Source of the DNA: a virus
Length of the DNA stretch: 37,977 bases
Strand: one strand, 5' to 3'
Virus record (IMG/VR): IMGVR_UViG_3300032249_000086
Location: 1 to 37,977 of that record
Both the position numbers and the translations under genes were made by a program. Each line of letters begins with the position of its first letter. Position 1 is the first letter of the stretch. Below the pieces are notes generated by a model, which worked only from the letters and a program-made list of their open reading frames with translations, searched no databases and had not been told where the DNA came from. Shown piece after piece: positions 1 to 8,236 of the stretch.

Positions 1-123
1 AGCAACAGGAATACCAAAAAATGTTGGGTCACTAATACCAGTATTAGGCGCTGGCTGAAATTCTGTAATACTTACATCATCATATACGCTTGCATTGTAT
101 TCAGACATATTAAGCTGTACGGA
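1..123. repeat. Direct terminal repeat (assembly overlap), left copy
   Basis: Bases 1-123 are identical to 37855-37977. The same gene reads in frame through both copies, so this is one genomic segment present twice because a circular molecule was written out linearly, not a biological duplication. The unique genome length is therefore 37,854 bases. A true short terminal repeat cannot be excluded from sequence alone, but the cut lying in the middle of a coding frame argues against a packaging end here. Confidence 0.95.
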
Positions 124-1590
124 TATTGAGCCATCATCATTAAATTGTTGCACTACTTTATTAATGCGAAATGGTTTAGCAACCCAACCATAATTAGCGT
201 TTGTAAGGGTAACAATGTCGCCAGCATCAAGCTGTACTCCTACAAAATTTACTGATACTTGTACCTGTAAATCTTCCCTTCCGCCTTTTAACATTCTATT
301 AGCAATGTATTGAGCTGTAACACTATTATTAGTTAATGGCAAACTAATAGACATTTTATTAACCGGTTCATTTGGATATAACAAATTAGGCTCAATAGCG
401 GCTAAATCAAAAGTAACAGAATTAAATGCATCTTGATTACTTAAATCAGGAAATTTAACTTCTATTACATTGTATGAAGATGCAATATCTAAAGGAGTAA
501 TTTGTATAGCAGAAATCATATTGCTATCGTTAATGTCCATAACGGATACATATGACGGGTTTTGTACTATTACGCCCCATTGCGCTGTAATTTCATTGTA
601 TTTAATTAAACAATCACAACAGCTTGCCATATCTTGCAAGTTTTGCATTACTGTACGATTTGTATCTAAAGTCCCATTAAATTTAAATCTTGCTTGTGTT
701 GATGGAATTCCGTCTGAATTAATATAAGCAAAAGAACCATTAGAATAGTTTGTTAAAGCATTAAGACTTGTAACATCAATTTGATTTGAATTAATAGCGC
801 ATCCATATCTAGTATTAATTAAATAATCATTAAAACAATCACCTGTATTTGTGCGACTATTTGTCACCTGAAATTTAGTAGTTTCAATGCCACGAATATT
901 TGCGGATTGACTATAAGACAAATGCAATATTGCAAATGCACAATTAGTCATTAATTTTGTTGCATCCCATGTATATACAAGACCACTTGTTTGCATTACT
1001 TCTATTGCAGTTTGTGTGCCACGGACAGGAGTATTAGAGCCGTTGTTATACATAAATATTTGTATCTTGCCAGCTACAGTCGTATCAGTAACGCCTGTTG
1101 ATTCATCAAGCAAGCCAGTTACATTAGGACTTGTAGAATCTGCAAATATTACTTTTTTGCCGCCATAGTAAACATCGCCAAAAGTAATAGTATCTGCTGT
1201 CTGCCCTGCGTTAGTGTTTGTAACTTCGCATATAGACAACACATAATACAACTCTTGATTATTGCTACTAATAGATAAGTCTGTAATAGTGCCGCCAACA
1301 AATGCACTACCGTAAACAACTGGTAGTTTATTGTCTGTAGCAGGTGGCACTTGCTGACGATTTCCAGGATTTGGGCTTTGTCCTGATGTGCCATCATCAA
1401 AAGAAGGATTATTTGCAAAGGCTTTAGATACAATAGTTGAAACAATTAAATTAATTGCCGTTGCTAATATTATGCCTGCCGTTGTAGCCGCAAACGCAGA
1501 ACCAGCTATAGCCGCCACAATAAGTGAACCAGCCGCATAAGTATATGTAGTTAGCGTTAATAAAAACAACGCAAGCCAAATTCTAATCAT
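1..1590 (-). CDS. Tail tip / host-specificity (J-like) protein, N-terminal part
   Basis: This is the first part of a gene cut by the contig ends. It starts at ATG 1590 (overlapping the previous stop as TAATG), stays open to base 1 and continues in the same frame at 37854 down to 36304, giving 1046 residues in all. I translated the whole left part and found no stop. It has a hydrophobic N-terminus (about residues 4-60, rich in Ala, Ile and Leu) and then a beta-rich body with a segment of the type VTLTNANYGW...FRINKV, which resembles the hub domains of phage central tail-tip proteins. Its place after the tape measure and distal tail genes fits the role of central fibre or receptor-binding hub. 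The odd point is that the first 19 residues look like a secretion signal. The family call is by layout and style and is moderately sure; the reading frame is certain. Confidence 0.85.
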   Translation of the reverse strand, partial: MIRIWLALFLLTLTTYTYAAGSLIVAAIAGSAFAATTAGIILATAINLIVSTIVSKAFANNPSFDDGTSGQSPNPGNRQQVPPATDNKLPVVYGSAFVGGTITDLSISSNNQELYYVLSICEVTNTNAGQTADTITFGDVYYGGKKVIFADSTSPNVTGLLDESTGVTDTTVAGKIQIFMYNNGSNTPVRGTQTAIEVMQTSGLVYTWDATKLMTNCAFAILHLSYSQSANIRGIETTKFQVTNSRTNTGDCFNDYLINTRYGCAINSNQIDVTSLNALTNYSNGSFAYINSDGIPSTQARFKFNGTLDTNRTVMQNLQDMASCCDCLIKYNEITAQWGVIVQNPSYVSVMDINDSNMISAIQITPLDIASSYNVIEVKFPDLSNQDAFNSVTFDLAAIEPNLLYPNEPVNKMSISLPLTNNSVTAQYIANRMLKGGREDLQVQVSVNFVGVQLDAGDIVTLTNANYGWVAKPFRINKVVQQFNDDGSISVQLNMSEYNASVYDDVSITEFQPAPNTGISDPTFFGIPVA

Positions 1591-2024
1591 TATTGAATCC
1601 AGTTTTCTTCTAATTTGGAAAATCCAAACTTGCTATATTTAACATCAGGACTTGTAACCATTTTTGTCATGCCAAACATTACTATGCGCCCTTCCTGTTT
1701 TAATTTATTGCCATGCTCAACATATTTTTTTAACAGTCTATAACCAATACTTGTATTACGCTTTTTAGGTATTACATACCATGCTAATTCTTGCATACAT
1801 AATGTTTTATCACACCATACTGTAGGAGTTATTACAGCCATAATTAAACCTACATCATCTTCAATATATATAATGCCAGCACCAGCTAATATTGTGTCTA
1901 AAAGCCTATTCCAGTAAGGCTCATTATCTAAACTTTGGTACTGCACAATATTACTTTCAGCCCTAAATAATTTCATCATACTTATTATTTGTTGCTTATC
2001 TTGTTTTGTTGCTTGTCTTATCAT
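1590..2024 (-). CDS. GNAT-family N-acetyltransferase
   Basis: The 144-residue protein has the shape of a GNAT acetyltransferase: an N-terminal IRQATKQD strand-helix, the central strands IIYIEDDVGLIMAVI and MQELAWYVIP, a basic turn KKRNTSIGYRLLKKYVEHG where acetyl-CoA would bind (a variant of the Q/RxxGxG/A loop), and a final YSKFGFSKLEENW segment typical of the fold's end. It would move an acetyl group from acetyl-CoA to an amine. Its start overlaps the upstream stop (ATGA at 2021-2024) and its own stop overlaps the start of the tail-tip gene (TAATG), so it is translated with virion genes. GNAT genes of unknown substrate occur in tail regions of other phages; a structural or host target cannot be told here. 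Confidence 0.75.
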   Translation of the reverse strand: MIRQATKQDKQQIISMMKLFRAESNIVQYQSLDNEPYWNRLLDTILAGAGIIYIEDDVGLIMAVITPTVWCDKTLCMQELAWYVIPKKRNTSIGYRLLKKYVEHGNKLKQEGRIVMFGMTKMVTSPDVKYSKFGFSKLEENWIQ

Positions 2025-2626
2025 GAGTTTGCAGGCGCATCCTTGCCAAAATAGTAATTAATATTAGTTATAAATGGAACACGGTTCATGCTTGTATCAT
2101 TAGGCGCAAAAAATTGCCAGTTGTTGTCGTTAGTGTATCTTCCAGCCGTTCTATTTTTAAGTATTAGCTGTATAGATGATGCGGCTACGCTAATTACGCC
2201 TACAAACTGCCGTAATTCTTCCATCCATTCTTCTTGTATAGAAAACGAATTAATATAACCATTAAAAAATTGATATAAGCCGCCCGCACCGCCAGTTGTA
2301 ATTAATGCGCCATCCGTATCAAAAAAACCTTTCCAAGCCTCAATTTGTGAGCCTTTAATTTGATTACCTAGCACCCATCCTAGCATTGCGGTATCAATGC
2401 CAACTAATGTAAATGTGGTTTCGTTAGCAGTCGATTTAATGTCCCTTTGCGTATCGCCAACCTTCATTAATACATTAACCGCATTAAAAGGTTGAGCATC
2501 AACGGCTGGTACTGTAATAGGTGCAGGAGTAGTGGCAAAACGATATGTAGCATCAGGCGTAGTCACACGCACAAAATCTGCGTAACGAATGTTATTAGTA
2601 TTTTCTACAGGTGTTATTACGTTCAT
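2021..2626 (-). CDS. Tail tip structural protein (distal tail / DUF1833-like)
   Basis: A 201-residue beta-rich protein between the tape-measure side and the J-like gene. The C-terminal stretch (TAGRYTNDN, then FFAPNDTSMNRV) resembles the end of tail-tip proteins commonly found at this position in siphoviruses, where a tail-tip protein follows the distal tail protein. It contains no enzyme motif. Both ends overlap neighbours by ATGA (2623-2626 and 2021-2024), which indicates coupled translation with the tail operon. The DUF1833 assignment is a guess from order and appearance; a virion role is well supported by context. Confidence 0.6.
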   Translation of the reverse strand: MNVITPVENTNNIRYADFVRVTTPDATYRFATTPAPITVPAVDAQPFNAVNVLMKVGDTQRDIKSTANETTFTLVGIDTAMLGWVLGNQIKGSQIEAWKGFFDTDGALITTGGAGGLYQFFNGYINSFSIQEEWMEELRQFVGVISVAASSIQLILKNRTAGRYTNDNNWQFFAPNDTSMNRVPFITNINYYFGKDAPANS

Positions 2627-3303
2627 AGTACGCTTTCAAACGCTTTAAATGTACCTGACCATTCAATAAAAGAATCATTAGTCATGGGAATTAAAGTGTA
2701 TGTTGGATAATCTCGTAATACTACTTGAAAAGTAATGCCAGTATAAGTAGAGCCGCCCATGCTTACAGTTGTCCCAAATTGCCCAATAACTGCATTTATA
2801 GGGCTTGTAACAGTAGTAATTAAATTACGATGAACTGGTATGGTTACTGTAGAACCGCTACCTCGTAATACATCAGCAGTTGCAATATAAGAATACAATC
2901 CTACTTGACAAAAATCACCTGCTTTTACTATATATAAACTAGAGCTAATAGAAGGTAGATTTCCTAATACTAAATTTTTATTTAATGAGCTTGTCTGCCA
3001 TTGACAGGTAGCAATCTGTCCTGATGTCATATCTCCTTGATATGCAATGTAATTTATCCAACCAGTAGAGCTAAAATTTAAATATTGTTGCAATGATTTA
3101 TCAGGAATACGCAATGAATTAAGCAATGCTCTACTCTTGCTGTAAAGCAAATAATTCATAGGCTTCATTTCAAAAGCAAACGGAACAACAGTTAATATTT
3201 CGCTTGTGCTAATGCGCTGGTTGCGGCTTACCACTTGACCCACAAAACGCTGGTCATTTATTCCTACTGATTCACTATTAGCTAGTATTAGGCTTAAACT
3301 CAT
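2623..3303 (-). CDS. Tail tip protein, probable distal tail component
   Basis: The 226-residue product is beta-rich and starts right after the tape measure gene (2-base gap). A central segment, GDFCQVGLYSYIATADVLRGSG followed by TVTIPVHR, resembles a motif of siphovirus minor tail proteins that sit at the distal tail ring, where the tape measure ends. The C-terminus (FIEWSGTFKAFESVL) is of the same style. It probably forms or caps the ring joining tail tube and tip. No catalytic motif is seen. The exact family is uncertain; the position-based role is moderately sure. Confidence 0.6.
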   Translation of the reverse strand: MSLSLILANSESVGINDQRFVGQVVSRNQRISTSEILTVVPFAFEMKPMNYLLYSKSRALLNSLRIPDKSLQQYLNFSSTGWINYIAYQGDMTSGQIATCQWQTSSLNKNLVLGNLPSISSSLYIVKAGDFCQVGLYSYIATADVLRGSGSTVTIPVHRNLITTVTSPINAVIGQFGTTVSMGGSTYTGITFQVVLRDYPTYTLIPMTNDSFIEWSGTFKAFESVL

Positions 3304-3305
3304 AA

Positions 3306-5213
3306 TTATCTTCCTGCTGGAATGGAACGATTAGCGGATTGATTCATGCTCCAAATTGTCATTTTGTTTTTAGCCAAAAACTGTATGCCTGATTGAGTAT
3401 CAATAGCATTCATACTTGCAATGTATGGACCATTAATAGTTGTGCCGCCACCGCCTAATGCCGCACCTAACTGGTGATTAGGAATGATAGTACCAGCACG
3501 ACTTGGCACAAACAATTCAGGACCACGCTCACCTACAAGACTAGGAACTCCTACTGGCGGTTCTCCACCGTCAGCAAATGAACCGCCAGCTAATAATACT
3601 GGACCACCGCCGCCACCAAAGCCGCCAAACGCTTTCATGCCCATGCTAAACAACTGCATCATTTGCATACGCAACTGTATTTTAATAAGGTCTTTAATAA
3701 CGCTTTCTGCAAAATTACTAAACGAAAATTTACCTGTTTCTACAAAAGTATTAATAGCATCAGTCATGTTGCTAGTTAATGTAGAAAATACTTCTTGCGC
3801 CATAGTAGCGTAGTTGTAAGCGTTTTCTGCAAACTGATTAAATGCTACATCCCAACCATAAGCAAAAGTTCTTTGTGTAGCAATAGATGTTTCTTCAACA
3901 TTGCGAGCCATTGCAACATACACGCCTTCTAGCTCACGCACTTTTGCAATTTGTTTATCATACTCAGCTATTACTTCAGGACTGCCGCCACGACCTGCCG
4001 CATTTTCTTTTTTCTTAGTAATTTCATCTATCATGCGACTAGTTTCATTAGTCACTTGATTTATAGCTTCTTGCACCCGTCTTTCATCTTGAGTCATTGC
4101 AAGCATTTGATTTTTTACTTTTAATTGCTGTAATGAATACGCTTGTTGTCTATCAAATTCATCGCTAATTAATTTTGCAACTCTAAGCATTTCATCTTGT
4201 TTTTGTTTTTCTGCCGCCGCTTTTTTATCTTCTGCACTTAACTCAATTTTTCTTTTTGCAGGAGTATCTGTTGCAGGTTTTTCTATTTTTTTCTTTTCTT
4301 TTTCATATTCTTTTACAGCATTAATAGTTTTTTTAAGACTATTTTCTATATTTACCATTTGTTTCCAAGCATCATCTTGGGATATTGACCCAAATAATGC
4401 TTGTGCGCTTACATATAATGTACGAAATCCTGCGCTTACGCCTTCTGTTACTACTGCTATTTGTCGTAATACATATGCTGTTGCATCTAGTAATGCGTTA
4501 TATGCCGCAAATGCATTTGTACCTTCTTTTGCTATTGTTTCAAAAAACAAATTCATAGAAGGCATTACTTTTTCAATAAAAGTTAATCCTAATTTATTTG
4601 CTATTTGTTCAAATTTGTCAGTAAGGTCTGCGGCTATTTTTATTGCTTCTTCATACTTTTCAAATTCTGCTGTGCCTTGTTGGATATATTGATTAAATAT
4701 TTCCATATCTGTTTTACGAAAAGCCTTGCCAAACAAATCCATTTTTGCGCCTGTTTGCGTAGCTTTGTCGCCTATTACAGCAATGCCTTTACTTGTTTTA
4801 TCTAATAACTGCTCAATAGATAAATTAGATAAATCACTTATAGATACGCCAGCTTTCTCAAAACTTTTACGCATCTCATCGCTACCACCTACGGCGGCAT
4901 CAATGTTTTGTACAAATTTAGTTAGGGCTTTACTACCATCTTCAAAATTGCCGCCTGCTCGTTGCGTAGCATTAGATAGCTGTAATACTTTAGCAATGCT
5001 TACCCCTGTAGCATCAGCCAAATCTGACATCTCATCAGAAAATTGCATGGCTTTATAAGTCATTGCGGCAAAAGCCGCCCCTGCAACTGCGCCTGCTTTA
5101 ACAGCAAAGTCGCCTATTTCACTTAATGATTTTTTTGCTCTTTGTAAGCCAGTCGTAAATTGAGCAGTATCAATTCCTAATACAACGCCTAATCTAGCAA
5201 GGTTTTGTGCCAT
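3306..5213 (-). CDS. Tail tape measure protein
   Basis: A 635-residue, mostly helical protein that sets tail length and is ejected with the DNA. N-terminal region: glycine/alanine-rich hydrophobic helix (AVKAGAVAGAAFAAM, about 38-52). Middle: long charged helices with heptad-like spacing (about 290-440). C-terminus: a glycine-rich run followed by SFADGGEPPVG and GERGPELFVPSRAGTIIPN, the hallmark ending of lambda gpH-type tape measures. It lies just after the G/GT chaperone pair, as in lambda. At roughly 0.15 nm per residue the protein would specify a tail of about 95 nm; this is an inference from known tape-measure scaling. Confidence 0.95.
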   Translation of the reverse strand: MAQNLARLGVVLGIDTAQFTTGLQRAKKSLSEIGDFAVKAGAVAGAAFAAMTYKAMQFSDEMSDLADATGVSIAKVLQLSNATQRAGGNFEDGSKALTKFVQNIDAAVGGSDEMRKSFEKAGVSISDLSNLSIEQLLDKTSKGIAVIGDKATQTGAKMDLFGKAFRKTDMEIFNQYIQQGTAEFEKYEEAIKIAADLTDKFEQIANKLGLTFIEKVMPSMNLFFETIAKEGTNAFAAYNALLDATAYVLRQIAVVTEGVSAGFRTLYVSAQALFGSISQDDAWKQMVNIENSLKKTINAVKEYEKEKKKIEKPATDTPAKRKIELSAEDKKAAAEKQKQDEMLRVAKLISDEFDRQQAYSLQQLKVKNQMLAMTQDERRVQEAINQVTNETSRMIDEITKKKENAAGRGGSPEVIAEYDKQIAKVRELEGVYVAMARNVEETSIATQRTFAYGWDVAFNQFAENAYNYATMAQEVFSTLTSNMTDAINTFVETGKFSFSNFAESVIKDLIKIQLRMQMMQLFSMGMKAFGGFGGGGGPVLLAGGSFADGGEPPVGVPSLVGERGPELFVPSRAGTIIPNHQLGAALGGGGTTINGPYIASMNAIDTQSGIQFLAKNKMTIWSMNQSANRSIPAGR

Positions 5214-5215
5214 TA

Positions 5216-5572
5216 TTATTTATCCTCAAATAGTTGCTTAGGCGCATCAGGTTTTGTCTTAATAAAATTTAATAAATTTTCGCTCGCTCTTGCTTTCTTG
5301 TCTTGTTCTGTTAATGGCGGGTACAAGTAATCGTACTGCGTTGGGATAATATCTCGTAGTTTATATGGTTGTTTACCTTTAGGCAATAGACTATTAAATT
5401 GTCCAGCCGTCAATGTTCCTAATACTTGTAGCACTCCAAAATTACCAATTAGCCCATCGTTATACATAATGCATATATCAGTAAATGTTTCTTCATCAAC
5501 TTCGTTTGGGTCAGTACCGTGTGCCGTCAGATACGCTTTTACTTGCCTACGGACTGACCTAATTACTTTCCC
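5216..5572 (-). CDS. Tail assembly chaperone, T extension made by -1 frameshift (GT fusion)
   Basis: This frame has no usable start near its true beginning. It is open from the slippery site 5566-5572 to the stop at 5216 and is entered by a -1 slip from the G gene, which yields a G-T fusion of 276 residues (160 from G, 116 from T). An ATG at 5467 in this frame lacks a Shine-Dalgarno sequence and is probably internal. In lambda the GT product binds the tape measure and recruits tail tube protein, while G coats the tape measure; the lambda GT product is of very similar length. Its place directly before the tape measure gene fits. Confidence 0.85.
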   Translation of the reverse strand, partial: GKVIRSVRRQVKAYLTAHGTDPNEVDEETFTDICIMYNDGLIGNFGVLQVLGTLTAGQFNSLLPKGKQPYKLRDIIPTQYDYLYPPLTEQDKKARASENLLNFIKTKPDAPKQLFEDK

Positions 5573-6045
5573 TTTTGGTCTTTGTAATTTGGGGCAATAG
5601 TATTAGAAATTAAATCAATTAATTCTAGCTGTACTGAGAATGGGAACAATTCTTCTACCATTGCATAAGTGACTGTAGACATATCAAAATCTTTTTCTTC
5701 AGGCACTAACAGGCTTATCATAGCCACAATACGATTTTCTGTAATATTTTTATTTTTTGCCGCCTCACGCATTGATTTGTCTTTAACAATGACATCATCT
5801 TTTTCAAATACAACGCCCATGTCAGGCGTAATTTTGTCTTTGTTTTTTACAAACTCTTTTGTAATTTCAGCATAATACTTATCTACTTTTTCATTATCTA
5901 CTTTGTTTGCTAGTTCTAGCAATGCTTCATATTCACTTGTAAGCGGCACTTTTACTTTAAAAGTATGACCGCCAAACTCAAATGAACGAATGCGTACATT
6001 GTCTTTATTAAAATTTGCGCCAAAGGCTTGTGCTAGTTGTGTCAT
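5563..6045 (-). CDS. Tail assembly chaperone (gpG-like)
   Basis: A 160-residue acidic, helical protein between the HK97 gp10-like gene and the tape measure, the standard position of the tail assembly chaperone. It would coat the tape measure before the tail tube polymerises and is not found in the finished virion. The N-terminus (SFEFGGHTFKVKVPLTSEYEALLELANK) is of the style seen in phage tail chaperones with a target-binding beta hairpin. The frame ends on a slippery heptamer (5566-5572), so a minority of ribosomes continue into the T frame. Start ATG 6045 is preceded by AAGGAAAATATAATAT. Confidence 0.85.
   Translation of the reverse strand: MTQLAQAFGANFNKDNVRIRSFEFGGHTFKVKVPLTSEYEALLELANKVDNEKVDKYYAEITKEFVKNKDKITPDMGVVFEKDDVIVKDKSMREAAKNKNITENRIVAMISLLVPEEKDFDMSTVTYAMVEELFPFSVQLELIDLISNTIAPNYKDQKGK
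5566..5572 (-). promoter_or_regulatory. Programmed -1 ribosomal frameshift site (G GGA AAG)
   Basis: On the minus strand the G frame ends AAG GGA AAG TAA. The heptamer G GGA AAG (5572 to 5566) lies directly before the stop at 5563-5565 and has the X XXY YYZ layout. It is the same heptamer used by the lambda G/T genes. After a -1 slip the frame reads GGG AAA GTA and stays open for the whole T extension. Confidence 0.88.
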
Positions 6046-6048
6046 ATA

Positions 6049-6561
6049 TTATATTTTCCTTGATTTGTATTTTATTAACTGCGCTCTTAGGTTATCGCCT
6101 AATTCTGATAATACTGCGGTAGTGCTTGATTCTAAAGAAGGGCGCATATAGGGCTTTGCGGCTATTTTGGCAGTACCAAACTCAGTAGCTATAGCCCTAC
6201 CATCACTTTCTATTCCGACCTGCTTCTGCCCTGTTTTTACATTAGTAAATTTTTTCTTAGCTAACTGCTTGCCTGATGCTGTTGTGACTGTACCTATTAC
6301 AACATCATTAGGATTTACATATATTGATTTTTTGTCTTTACGAGAAGGCTTTCTAGCTTCTATTCTAAGACTAGCCCTTAATGCGCCTGTATCTACTGGG
6401 GCAAGCTGTCTAGCCTTACTTAATACGGGAGCCATTGATTTTCTGACTGCGGCAGTCAATATTTTTTTTTGGTCTTTAATGCCAAAATCATCTTGCATCT
6501 CCGTCATTAATTCTTCTAATTCTTGTACGCCAGTAAACTGTACGCTGACAATCTTGCTCAT
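6049..6561 (-). CDS. HK97 gp10-like head-tail/tail completion protein
   Basis: A 170-residue basic protein with the family's signature near residues 55-65, APVDTGALRASL, and the ending FGTAKIAAKPYMRPSLE, both typical of HK97 gp10-like tail completion proteins. The family acts at the head-tail joint or tail end during assembly. It sits 3 bases upstream of the gpG-like gene and just after the short genes following the tail tube, which matches known orders closely enough. The call is firm for the family, less so for the exact place in the virion. Confidence 0.85.
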   Translation of the reverse strand: MSKIVSVQFTGVQELEELMTEMQDDFGIKDQKKILTAAVRKSMAPVLSKARQLAPVDTGALRASLRIEARKPSRKDKKSIYVNPNDVVIGTVTTASGKQLAKKKFTNVKTGQKQVGIESDGRAIATEFGTAKIAAKPYMRPSLESSTTAVLSELGDNLRAQLIKYKSRKI

Positions 6562-6563
6562 AC

Positions 6564-6782
6564 TTACATCTTTATAAATTTGTCATAGATGCAATTATTT
6601 AGCTTTGCTACATATTCTGTAATTTCTTCAGGAGTCATTTTATCGGCATGATTAGCGGCAATTTTATATACCGCATCAATACCTGCAATGCGCTGTTGTT
6701 GAAAGCCAAACCAATTCTTTGTTCCTGAATTGGCTTGGCTAATTAGATAACTTAACAAATCATTGTTAGACTGTATCTGCAT
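6564..6782 (-). CDS. Hypothetical small virion-operon protein
   Basis: A 72-residue, mainly helical protein (NDLLSYLISQANSG, then MTPEEITEYVAKLNNCIYDKF). I do not recognise a family. Its ATG at 6782 lies inside the previous small gene (17-base overlap) and its stop is 2 bases before the gp10-like gene, so it belongs to the tail operon. The length and place could suit a small connector or tail-assembly helper, but nothing in the sequence shows it. Confidence 0.6.
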   Translation of the reverse strand: MQIQSNNDLLSYLISQANSGTKNWFGFQQQRIAGIDAVYKIAANHADKMTPEEITEYVAKLNNCIYDKFIKM

Positions 6783-6924
6783 TTTTTGTAGTCTTTTTAT
6801 CTTGTGTAGTTTCTTGTAATACTACTGGATTAAATGGGTCGTTTCCATCGGCAAGGCATTTTGCAATAGCCTCATCAATATCTACGCCATCATACACCTT
6901 GCCATTAGCAAATTGGATTTTCAT
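6766..6924 (-). CDS. Hypothetical 52-residue protein after the tail tube gene
   Basis: A small gene read from ATG 6924 with a good Shine-Dalgarno (AAGGATTATT just upstream) to TAA at 6766. The protein begins MKIQFANGKVYDGVDIDEAI, continues with NDPFNPVVLQETT and ends in a lysine- and threonine-rich tail. It fills the gap between the tail tube gene (8 bases upstream) and the 72-residue gene, which it overlaps by 17 bases. Family unknown. Confidence 0.7.
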   Translation of the reverse strand: MKIQFANGKVYDGVDIDEAIAKCLADGNDPFNPVVLQETTQDKKTTKNADTV

Positions 6925-6932
6925 AATAATCC

Positions 6933-7427
6933 TTATGCGTTATTAGACCAGCCGTACTGATTTCCACGGGGATGAATTGTAAACATACATTTAGCTTCAG
7001 CCGTTGGGTTAGCATCAATATTAAATTGACCTACACGACCATTAAATGCGTAATAAACAATGTTTGCGCCATCAGTAGCAGAGATAACAAAAGTACGGTC
7101 TACAGTTCCGCTATAAGCATCGCCACGAATTAACAACAAATTAGCATCACTTGGATTCCAAGCGGCAGTAATTGTCATAGATGTAGGTGCGGCTTGCGTA
7201 GGAATTTTATCCGATTGACGGCTACCAGCTACACCGAAAGAAGCTACAGCATCATCTTGACCAAATGCTGGAATTTCTTCTACTGGTACTAAATTGCCTA
7301 CAACAGCAATAGCGGCTACAGAAGCAACAGTTGATAAAGCTGAAGTTGCTAAAGGAGTTGGGCTTGCAGAAGGTTGCATATACAATGCGGCTGAAAAACC
7401 CGGAAGTATTCTATTTGGTAGTGCCAT
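6933..7427 (-). CDS. Major tail tube protein (probable)
   Basis: A 164-residue, beta-rich, Ala/Thr/Ser-rich protein between the tail terminator-like gene and the tail chaperone, the usual place for the tail tube subunit. Features include MALPNRILPGFSAALYM at the start and TFVISATDGANIVYYAFNGRVGQF followed by AKCMFTIHPRG near the end, in keeping with a tube-fold beta sandwich. It has its own strong ribosome binding site (AAAGAGGTTT before ATG 7427), expected for a protein needed in many copies. There is no motif that proves the call; it rests on order, composition and the strong initiation signal. Confidence 0.7.
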   Translation of the reverse strand: MALPNRILPGFSAALYMQPSASPTPLATSALSTVASVAAIAVVGNLVPVEEIPAFGQDDAVASFGVAGSRQSDKIPTQAAPTSMTITAAWNPSDANLLLIRGDAYSGTVDRTFVISATDGANIVYYAFNGRVGQFNIDANPTAEAKCMFTIHPRGNQYGWSNNA

Positions 7428-7469
7428 TTTTAAACCTCTTTAAAAATAAAGTTAGTAAATATTATCTTG

Positions 7470-7895
7470 TTAAGATGGTACATAAAGAGTGCAATCCAAA
7501 ATAATTTGTTGCATTCCAATTTCATTATCATATGAGTTAAATAACCAAACTACATCTGCTTTAGATATATAAAACCCTGTTGTTGCTGGATTACCCAATA
7601 TCCCTGAGTAGCCATGCAATGATTGTAATATCGTATTTGAAATATTGAAAGCCTCATCTACAGTAACAGCAAATACAGAAACTTGAAATACTGGGGTATC
7701 TATACCTTTATTGCTCTGTGTAGTGCCTGTATACACGGGCTGATGCACATTTCTTAATTGCCATGTTACAAATTTAGTCTGCGTTTTATTCCAATTACGA
7801 TTGAAATTGACAAATACTGGTATAGGGTCAAGTATAGACTCCAGTTGATACTGTATGGCTTGTGCGTATATTGCAGGATTTTGTTGTGTTGTCAT
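7470..7895 (-). CDS. Tail terminator-like protein (gpU-like)
   Basis: A 141-residue protein upstream of the tail tube gene. The layout matches tail terminator proteins: an early strand PIPVFVNFNRNWNKTQ, a middle segment with PVFQVSVFAVTVDEAFNISNTILQSL, and a last IILDCTLYVPS strand. The family ends tail tube growth and joins head to tail. Its ATG overlaps the stop of the preceding gene (ATGA, 7892-7895). The call is inferred from position and general fold pattern. Confidence 0.6.
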   Translation of the reverse strand: MTTQQNPAIYAQAIQYQLESILDPIPVFVNFNRNWNKTQTKFVTWQLRNVHQPVYTGTTQSNKGIDTPVFQVSVFAVTVDEAFNISNTILQSLHGYSGILGNPATTGFYISKADVVWLFNSYDNEIGMQQIILDCTLYVPS

Positions 7896-8236
7896 ACTTG
7901 TGAATTTGGGTCATTTCTATAGCAAAGCAAAGTAACATTCATTCTATCGTTAGACTCACGAACATCTGTAATGCGCCAATCATTGCCACGCCATGTAATA
8001 CTATAATTTTCCTGATTATCTACAATCTGCTTTTGATTAGGCGTGTAGTTAAATGTTAAATTTACTAAATCAGCATAAACCCTATATTTTTCTGATATAC
8101 GAACACTATTAGAAACATCAGCAACAATAGCCCGTGTATTAAACCAAGGTGTAATAGTTGTGTCTTGTTCGCCATACACATCTACTGTAATAGCTACATT
8201 GTTTACTGTTACATTTTCGTAACGAGCTATTCCCAT
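7892..8236 (-). CDS. Head closure / head-tail joining protein
   Basis: A 114-residue beta-barrel-like protein between the gp6-like connector and the tail terminator-like gene. The segment WRGNDWRITDVRESNDRMNVTLLCYR is typical of head completion proteins of the SPP1 gp16 / HK97 gp7 type that close the DNA channel. Starts overlap in the TAATG manner with the connector gene (8236-8238) and by ATGA with the next gene. Family call moderate. Confidence 0.6.
   Translation of the reverse strand: MGIARYENVTVNNVAITVDVYGEQDTTITPWFNTRAIVADVSNSVRISEKYRVYADLVNLTFNYTPNQKQIVDNQENYSITWRGNDWRITDVRESNDRMNVTLLCYRNDPNSQV

Noticed and set aside
470-727. 85-residue plus-strand frame
   Set aside because: It lies opposite the tail-tip gene, has no ribosome site and no family-like sequence.
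1149-1445. 98-residue minus-strand frame
   Set aside because: It is a shifted reading of the tail-tip gene, which is open in another frame over the whole of 1-1590.
5216-5467. Independent 83-residue gene from ATG 5467
   Set aside because: No ribosome site is present and the frame is open back to the slippery heptamer, so it is the end of the GT fusion.
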